Of a stretch of 64,000 nucleotides of DNA, positions 56,364 to 64,000 are shown piece by piece. The stretch is from Erigeron canadensis. Its lineage: Eukaryota; Streptophyta; Magnoliopsida; Asterales; Asteraceae. The position numbers and the translations under genes were made by a program. Within the stretch, counting starts at the first letter, position 1; the number at the start of each line of letters is the position of its first letter. The notes under the pieces are model-generated. The model saw only the letters and a program-made list of their open reading frames with translations. It did no database searches and was not told the DNA's origin. Location: assembly GCF_010389155.1 (NCBI RefSeq), contig NC_057768.1:17295664-17359663 (forward strand), read 5' to 3'.

Positions 56364-59107
56364 TGTAACAACCGTCTTAGAAATGCTCTAAATAAGTTCT
56401 TTGAATCGTACTTTCGCCATTAGAACGGCTAGACAGTTCAATTTATTTAAATTCTTGACGTGCTTTAAACCCAATTATGTGCTTATATGAAGGTCAAATT
56501 GATCTTAATTCTTGATTTACTTGACAAGTTTATGATTAAGTACGATGAAATATTAGAGTTTGGTTCATAAACGTTCGTGTTCATAAAGGTACTAGTTCAA
56601 AATGTTCGCAAATAGTCCCTGCACTTATTAAGTTCATTTAATATTGGAAAACTATAAATAGAGAGTTAGAGAGAGAAACCCCATTCTCTTCATCTTCTCC
56701 ATCTCACCACTCTCTCACTAAAACACAGACTCAGCCACCATAAAGCACACACAAGAGCATCTCTTGATTTTGATACTTTCAATCGAAATCGTTTGTACTT
56801 TTAGCATCCTTGTGATAATCAAAACACACTTCTTGAATCATTTCTCAGGTAACAACAACATTTGATGAGTTTTTAATCAAATTAAAAATGTACTTTTTCA
56901 AGTTCATGTTCTTGATGATTTGGTCCAATTTTGAATGAAAATCGTGTTAATAGTTAATGGGTTTGTGTCTAAATGTGTTTAACAACATTTGTGTGAACAA
57001 ATTTGGGTCATAACATGCTTTAATCTACAAAACCCATTTTTGAATATGAAGGTACAACTTGTTCTTGAAGTCACAACTTGTTCATGTGATATATTGATCT
57101 TGTAAACCAGTAAATGTGTTAGTAAATGATGTTATTGTGTATATATGTACTAGTGCAATGTCCAAACAAGTCCGGAAATCGATCTAGACCTTATTGTCGT
57201 GCCTGTACCTGTTCTTGATCTCAAAACGGTCCTGCTAGGACGATCTTGATGCCTAGATCGTCCTAGGTCAGCCCTTTGGTACCATAGTGTGCTTGCTCGT
57301 TTGATCTTGTGTTGTGTTGTAATGTTGTTTCGTGGTTGTGGTTGGGAACCATGTACTTATTGGGTAACTGATCTTTTAGATTGGTTTCGCTCAAACAATC
57401 GTTCAAGAGCTAGTAATGACCATGTACTTGTTCTTGAACTTGAACCTTGCCTACTAAAGCCATCCTAACTTAGAACATTGAAACGATCTTGAACTCAGTC
57501 ACCTAAGACGATCTTGAACTAGCATTGAGATAATCTTGACCTAAGTAACTTGAAACGATCTTGACTTTGTTCAACACCTAAAACGATCATGATCTTGTTC
57601 AGATATCTAAGACGATCTTGGTCCTAATGACCTTGAACCTAATGAAACCCTAGAACGATGTTGACACTCATAAAGCACTAAGACGATCCTGAACTAAGAA
57701 GATCTCGTACCTTAAAACGATCTTGTTCTAAAACATAACATACATGAACATAAATTGACTAGATCTTGTACATAACTACTAGACCAGTTCAAACTCGAAT
57801 CCTAGCTAAGATCATTGCTCAGTCCTCAATCAAGTACTTTAGAGTTATGAATCATCTTAATTATTAAAGTACAAGTTTTATGAACAAACAAATCAAGTTC
57901 TTAAGACTAAAAATAATTATTAAGGACATGTTCAACTCATTATCATTATAATTACATATGTGTGTGTTCAAAGATGTTCAGAACGAGTCCAGTTAAAGTA
58001 CTTAAGTTCATTCAAACTCTTTTGAGTCAAAACATTCAAGGATCTTTAAGGACCAAATCATCAGTTCATCAAGGACATCTCAATGATTACTTAATCACAA
58101 GAACTAATATGCGTACTTATTTATGATCAATGACATTTACTTAGGCTTCCATCAAGACGTGCTTGGAATTTGGTAGATATAACTTATCTATCTCTGTGCT
58201 TAGAAACCGTGGTTGTACCAGATCACTGTGAGTTCACTAATCCCCCTTTCGTACATTTTGTCCAAGTTCTTTTATCGGGGACTGAAACGCATGAAAAATA
58301 TTTTGTACTTGTACATATGTTCTTGAACTATTTTACGTACTAATATATGAACTTATGAGATACTTATGATACGATTCTTAATTATTTACAAAGGGTATTT
58401 AAGTCTTGAATGGGCAAGATCCTTAAATACATTCATACCACTGTACTTGTTCTTTACCATGTTCTAGTTCGTACTTGTTCTTGTTCAGTTCATATTCACT
58501 ACTATCAATTCATATCCCACAGTTCAGGGATTGAACCGTAGATAATCATGGACAGCGCTGTTTAGGGTAGGGCCACCCTCATTCTCCGCAGTTTTGGAGG
58601 ATGCATATTACTTGTTCTTGTTCTGATCTAGATCTTACTTGACATACTTGAATAATATGAGCATATCTTTACATTACAGTTCAGCTCTGCCTAATCGGGT
58701 TAGCAGTGACAATACATTCATAGTTCATTATTTGTTCTTGTACTGTTCTTACTATTACAAAGTACTTTTGCTAAACGTACAAATCTTATAATCTTGTTCT
58801 TACTCTACATATCATTAATATGTAAATTAAATCGTCTTCTTCTTTTAAGCTCATTCATTTGGCGATTGTTCGAGCATTAAAGATCAGGAGCTGTGAAGAC
58901 TTTCCTTTGCTTGTTCAGTTCAAGACCTTGGTACTTAAAGACAATTGTTCTGTCTTTTGATTCTTGACTATTCTGGGTATACCCCATGTTCTGTAATAAC
59001 TATTATACTTCTTTCTTCTTAATGTTATTGGCTGTGTTGGAACTTGTACTGTGTGCAATTGTGCTTATCTGTGCATCCCGTATATTCCACTTTAGCAGGG
59101 TGTTACA
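56364..59107 (+). repeat. 5' LTR of RE10
   Basis: From TGTAACAACCGTC to GGTGTTACA. The TATA box TATAAATA is at 56653-56660. It carries an ACGATCTTGA array at 57237-57730, opening with 10-bp arms AGGACGATCT and AGATCGTCCT (57237-57246 and 57255-57264). Confidence 0.87.
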
Positions 59108-59109
59108 GT

Positions 59110-59121
59110 TGGTATCAGAGC
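59110..59121 (+). other. Primer-binding site of RE10
   Basis: TGGTATCAGAGC, an exact match to the initiator tRNA-Met primer site, two bases after the LTR. Confidence 0.9.
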
Positions 59122-59593
59122 CATGGTTATAGTGGACACCGAGCTTTTTCCTAAGGAAAACTCGAGCTATAACTTGAATCCACTCTGAGGTGATCCTTTA
59201 TATGACCGGTTTGAGTAGTAGGTACTCTTACCCTAATTAGATGTAACCTGATCAACTACATCTCATTGCGGTAAAAGCACCTAGGACCTCAAGGTATGTC
59301 ATTGAAGGTGTCATCCATTTCTTAGAGCTCTATTAAGAACTTCGTGCAATCTCGTCCTTGATCATATCAGTTCTAGTTCATTCTTTCTCTTAAGTCATAC
59401 GTTTTAGTGCTTCGATTATAGGCCTTAGAGCTTATACGACTATAGATCCTTATCGTGCGACCGACGACTGTTCTTGTGCGTATATTGTGCTAACGACGAT
59501 CATTTATTAACGTACTACGTGCTTGGAGCTATAGACTTGTGCGAAACGTAATCGAGTTCATATTTTCCATCTTATTAGGAGGTATAAGGAAAG
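59122..59593 (+). other. RE10 leader
   Basis: Noncoding leader matching 19371-19870 of RE5. Confidence 0.6.
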
Positions 59594-61281
59594 ATGCCGG
59601 CTAAACGTGGAAGAAAAGCTAAGGTCACACCAGCTATTGAACCTACTGAACCTGAACCAAGTGCTAATGCTATTGTCAACTTTACCTTGGAAGACGTAGC
59701 AAACCTCATCACTGACCGCATGAATGCAATGATGCCAAATCTTGCTACTCAAGTTGCTCAACTTCTGGAAATTCCACTAACTAAAAGTACTAGAACTACC
59801 AGAGCCACTCAGAACAAGAGAACTCAAGAAGAACCTTAACAGAACCAAGAAGTGAACAATGATTCTGATGGTGCTAGTCAGATCAACACTCGAGCTACTA
59901 CTGAAGGCAGAGTTACCCGAACAGAGGGTATCTGTTCAAGACCTTCACTCAGTGCAAACCCCTAGTCTACACAGGGGAGAAATGTGCTGCAGAACTGTTG
60001 ATGTGGTTTGAGAACATGGAAGAAGCCCTGTATCACACTGAGACTACTGAAGATAAGATGGTGGAGCACGTGACCAGCCAATTCGATGGAGCTACTAGGT
60101 CTTGGTGGACTGGCATCGTCACCACTATTGGCAGGAAGTCCGCTTATGCTTACACCTGGGAAGAACTTCAGAAGATGATGAGAGCTGAATTCCGTACCAA
60201 AGATGCATTGCAAGAACTAGAACAAGAGTTTTGGGATTTGAAGATGGAAGGTTCGGAGATTGAGAAGTATATTCTGAGGTTCAATGAGTTTGCCCGACTT
60301 GTACCACATTTGGCGTCTACTGAAGAGAAGAAGATCGATCGTTTCATTTGGGGTTTAATTCCGGAGATTCGTCGTGATCTCACTAGTAAGGGCCCTAAGA
60401 CCATGTTAAGAGCAACTATGTTGGCTAAGACCTTCACCAAAGACATAATCAGATCAGGAGGTTTGACTGAGAATGTTGTTATGGGGAAGAGGAAGGCTGA
60501 AGAAGTAGTGGAGAAGAAAGTTGAGCCCCCAAGTAAGAAGGGGAAGATCTTGAAGAACTATGCGGTGACCATAGCTATTGAAACGACTAGATACTCTGGA
60601 GCTTATCCTAAGTGTTCTTGCTGCAACTTTCATCACACTGGTGCTTGTCTTGTCTACTATAAGTGCCAAGGAATTGGGCACATGGCCAAATACTGTAATG
60701 CTATCGCAGCGAACTTGATCAGGAACAACCTACCGCCAGTCAACAGAATTCCACCAGTCAGAAATGCCAGACCTCCACTACCACCTGCTCTCCCAGTTCA
60801 AAGGAACCAGAACCAGAACGCCCAAGTTCAGCGTGCTGCTTATCCACGCGGGCCAAGGAACCAGAACCAGCAGATCAATCAGCAACAGCAAAACCAGCAA
60901 GGCCCAGCTAACGCCCGTGTTTTTGCTCTGAACGTAGAGGAAGCTCGTCAGAACCCTCGGGTTGTGACAGGTACTTTTCTTCTGAACGATCATTATGCTT
61001 CTGTACTATTTGACTCCGGTGCTGAACGCAACTTTGTTGCATTAGACTTTAAAGATAAGACTAACATGATAACTGGCAAACTAAATGATAAATATGTGGT
61101 AGAATATGCAAATGGCCAAAAGTACGGTACTAACGAAATTATTCTAGATTGTCCTTTGATCTTAGTAGACAAGAACTTTACAATTGATCTAATCCCTGTC
61201 GAGATTAGTAGCTTTGACATTATTGTGGGAATGGATTGGCTATCCAAACATCACGCGACTATTTGTTTCCACGAGAAATAA
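59594..61281 (+). pseudogene. RE10 gag and protease, disrupted
   Basis: The ATG at 59594 gives MPAKRGRKAKVTPA. A TAA at 59837-59839 and a frame change near 59925 break the N-terminal part. From 59998 a 427-codon frame is open through the capsid (WFENMEEALYHTE, FWDLKMEGSEIEKYILRF), the zinc fingers CSCCNFHHTGAC and CQGIGHMAKYC, a Gln/Asn-rich linker, and the protease (LFDSGAERNFV, about 61010), to a TAA at 61279-61281. In the second zinc finger the first Cys of the RE5 motif reads Tyr (YYKCQG for CYKCQG). Confidence 0.88.
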
Positions 61282-64000
61282 GTTCATGCACCGCTCCAGA
61301 ACGGCGAGATCTTAATTGTGCAAGGCGACAAGTCTACGAACGAACTTAAGATCGTCTCAGCCATGAAATTCCGTAAGTACTTGGACAAGAAAGATCATCT
61401 TGTGTACCTAGCTCATGTCATCGATAAAAGTGCTAAAGAACAGAAAGTTCAAGACATCCCCATTGTACGGGACTTTCCAGATGTCTTTCCTGACGACTTA
61501 CCAGGTTTTCCACCTGTTAGACAAGTCGAGTTCAATATTGATCTAGTTCCCGGTGCAGCACCAGTCGCTAAAGCACCGTATCGTTTAGCTCCTCCTGAAA
61601 TGCAAGAACTATCCAATCAATTACAAGAACTTTTGAGCAAAGGTTTTATTCGTCCTAGTTCATCTCCTTGGGGAGCACCTATCTTATTTTTCAAGAAGAA
61701 AGATGGCTCCATGAGAATGTGCATAGGCTACCGTGAACTGAACAAATTAACCGTTAAGAACCGATATCCCCTACCTCGCATAGACGATCTATTTGATTAA
61801 TTGCAAGGTGCTTCGTACTTCTCTAAGATCGATCTATGTTCGGGTTATCACCAGATCCGTGTTCAGGATGGTGACGTCCCAAAGACAGCTTTTCGTACTC
61901 GTTATAGTCATTACGAATTTCTCATTATGCCATTTGGTCTAACTAATGCTCCAGCGATCTTTATGGACTTAATGAACTGTGTCTGTCGTCCGTTCTTAGA
62001 CAAATTTGTCATAGTGTTCATCGACGACATACTCGTGTACTCTCGGAACAAATCTGATCATGAACAACATTTAAGATCTATACTTCAGCTTCTTCGCGAT
62101 GAAAATTTGTACGCTAAGTTCTCTAAGTGTGAGTTCTGGCTTCGCCAAGTACAGTTCCTCGGCCACGTCATAAACGAGCAAGGTATCCATGTCGACCCGC
62201 CCAAGATTGAAGCAATTAAAAAGTGAGAGGCTCCGAAAGCTCCTACTGAAGTTCGTAGTTTTCTTGGACTAGCTGGCTATTATCCTCGTTTTATTGAGAA
62301 CTTCTCTAAAATCGCACCACCCTTGACTCAACTGACTCAAAAGACCAAAGACCTTATTTGGGGTGAACAACAAGAACGAGCGTTCCAAACCCTAAAAGAT
62401 AGACTGTCTGAAGCACCTATTCTAGCTTTACCAGAAGGCACCGAAAACTTTGTCGTGTACTGTGACGCTTCACATTAGGGACTAGGCTGTGTACTGATGC
62501 AAAGAGGAAAAGTGATAACCTACGCATCCAGACAACTCAAAGTGCATGAAAAGAATTATACTACTCACGATCTAGAACTTGGAGCACTTGTTTTTGCCCT
62601 AAAGATTTGGAGGCACTACTTATATGGGACTAAATGTACTATCTTCACCGATCATAAGAGCTTGCAACATGTGTACAATCAGAAAGAACTGAACATGAAA
62701 CAAAGGCGTTGGGTGGAATTACAAAATGATTACGATTGTGACATCAAGTATCATCCTGGAAAGGTGAATGTAGTAGCTCATGCTCTAAGCAGAAAAGAAC
62801 GAGTCAAAATCTTATCTATCAAGGAAGCAGACCGTACATACTTAAGACAATGTGTAACCGCAGATCAAGAGATCAGATTGAGGCCAAAAAACTTAAAGGC
62901 AGAACGGTTAGGCCCAATCGCTCAAGAACTTGAAGTTGATGACGAAGGAGTCAAGAAGTTCAAGAACCGAGTTTGGATCCCTGCAGTTAATGTTGTTAGA
63001 GAGATCATCATGCAGGAAGCTCACAGTTCAAAGTACTCGATTCATCCGGGTGCAGACAAGATGTACAAGAACCTGAAACTAGACTATTGGTGGCCTGGGA
63101 TGAAAAGAGAGATCTATGAGTACGTCAGCAGATGCCCGACATGTTCTAAAGTTAAGATCGAACATCAGAAACCTTTCGGTTTGTTGAAGCAATTAAAAGT
63201 CCCACTGTGGAAGTGGGAAGATATTACCATGGATTTCATCATGAGACTGCCTTGTACGAAAGACAATCATAACTCCATTTGGGTGATAGTAGACAGACTG
63301 ACGAAATCAGCTCGTTTTCTCCTAATTCGTGATGACTATTCATTGGAGAGACTCACTAAGATTTACATAGAAGATATTGTGACCAAGTACGTTGTCCCTT
63401 TATCAATTATGTCCGATCGATATCCTCGCTTCACATCTGACTTTTGGCAGTCACTTCAAGAAGCTTTAGGTACTAGACTTAACTTGAACACCGCTTATGA
63501 CCCTCAGACAGACGGGCAAAGCGAACATACTATCCAGACCTTGGAGGACATGCTCCATTCTTGTGCATTAGAGTTAAGAGGAAGTTGGGATAAACACCTT
63601 CCATTGATCGAGTTCTCGTACAATAAGAGCTATCACACTAGTATTCAGTGTGCACCGTTCGAGGCCTTATATGGGTGTAAGTGTAGATCACCACTTTGCT
63701 GGCTAGACACTGGTGAAAGGAGCTGGATGAAGCTCCCAGTCGTGCAGTTCACTATAGACAAAATTGCTGTTATCAAAGAAAAGCTTAAAGCTGCTCAAGA
63801 CAGACAAAAGTCCTATGCTGACAAATGCCATAAACCTTTAGAGTTCCAAGTAGGCGATAAAGTTCTATTAAAAGTTTCCCCATGGAAAGGTACTGCCCGT
63901 TTTGGCAGGAAAGGCAAATTGGCGCCTCAGTACATCGGACCTTATAAGATCATTAAACGTGTGGGACCAGTTGCGTACAAACTGGAACTACCTCTAGAAC
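61282..64000 (+). pseudogene. RE10 pol: RT, RNase H, integrase (partial at window end)
   Basis: RT motifs [13 protein letters not shown] and FIDD (about 62020) are present. In the RT fingers [10 protein letters not shown] has Gly where RE5 has Asp. RNase H VYCDASH (62455), the HHCC finger (63015-63150), the catalytic region SDRYPRF (63412) and GQSE (63515) follow. The last residues are [14 protein letters not shown]. Stops: TAA at 61798 (CAA in RE5), TGA at 62224 (TGG in RE5), TAG at 62476. The chromodomain, polypurine tract and 3' LTR lie beyond the window. Confidence 0.88.

Larger units (their letters stand above)
56364..64000 (+). mobile_element. RE10: second Tekay-type chromovirus, cut by the window end
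   Basis: Same family as RE5 (matching LTR, leader, gag and pol). It has a 2744-bp 5' LTR, an intact primer site, gag and pol up to the integrase GPY/F region. Flanking base context on the left is AGAAA (56359-56363), the expected target pentamer; the right flank is outside the window. Confidence 0.85.

Overview
This is nuclear DNA of a flowering plant, almost certainly a eudicot and most likely a daisy-family (Asteraceae) type genome. That placement is an inference from the mix of retroelement families and from an unusual retroelement accessory protein, not from a host marker. About 70 percent of the window is LTR retrotransposon in ten recognisable pieces (called RE1 to RE10 here). I can support only one ordinary host gene: a three-exon R2R3-MYB transcription factor on the minus strand (11856-13221).

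Layout. 1-6082: RE1, a probably Copia-type element with no pol in the window, a long accessory ORF in at least two exons, a polypurine tract and a 3' LTR. 6083-7661: RE2, an isolated LTR of an Athila/Tat-like Gypsy family. 7735-8764 and 9106-10770: 3' ends of two unrelated short-LTR Copia elements (RE3 plus, RE4 minus). 10921-16750: a dispersed repeat, the MYB gene, and AT-rich intergenic DNA with MITEs. 16751-27601: RE5, a full-length Tekay-type chromovirus with both LTRs. 27699-30682: RE6, a minus-strand non-LTR reverse transcriptase with a restriction-like endonuclease domain, carrying only two visible lesions. 30683-37458: small repeats, a decayed Myb/NAM-like transposon ORF, and a tRNA-derived SINE with a perfect 16-bp target duplication. 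37459-46260: RE7, a minus-strand Sirevirus-like Copia with a long 3' accessory ORF. 46261-46929: RE8, an LTR plus primer-binding site. 46930-56363: RE9, an Athila/Tat-like Gypsy with an internal deletion. 56364-64000: RE10, a second Tekay element running off the window. RE7, RE8, RE9 and RE10 look nested: each younger element interrupts the older one.

The pattern I find most worth following is regulatory. Several unrelated LTR families carry their own short CpG-rich palindromic word, in clusters just upstream of a TATAAATA box: TGACGTCA palindromes in RE1, ACTGCGCCGCAGT in RE2, TGCGGCGCA in RE9, CGTAATT hairpins in RE8. In RE1 and RE9 the same word is clustered a second time inside the element, in the spacer before the 3' accessory ORF. 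RE1 has a TATA box in that spacer. RE7 has a TATA box about 70 bp upstream of its accessory ATG. This suggests these elements run a second, internal transcription unit for the accessory protein, controlled by the same factor as the LTR. Degenerate copies of the words differ mostly at CpG, as expected if the sites were methylated.

All retroelement coding regions here are broken by stops or frameshifts except short stretches; several stops are CAG to TAG. All homology calls are from reading motifs by eye; no database search or alignment program was run.
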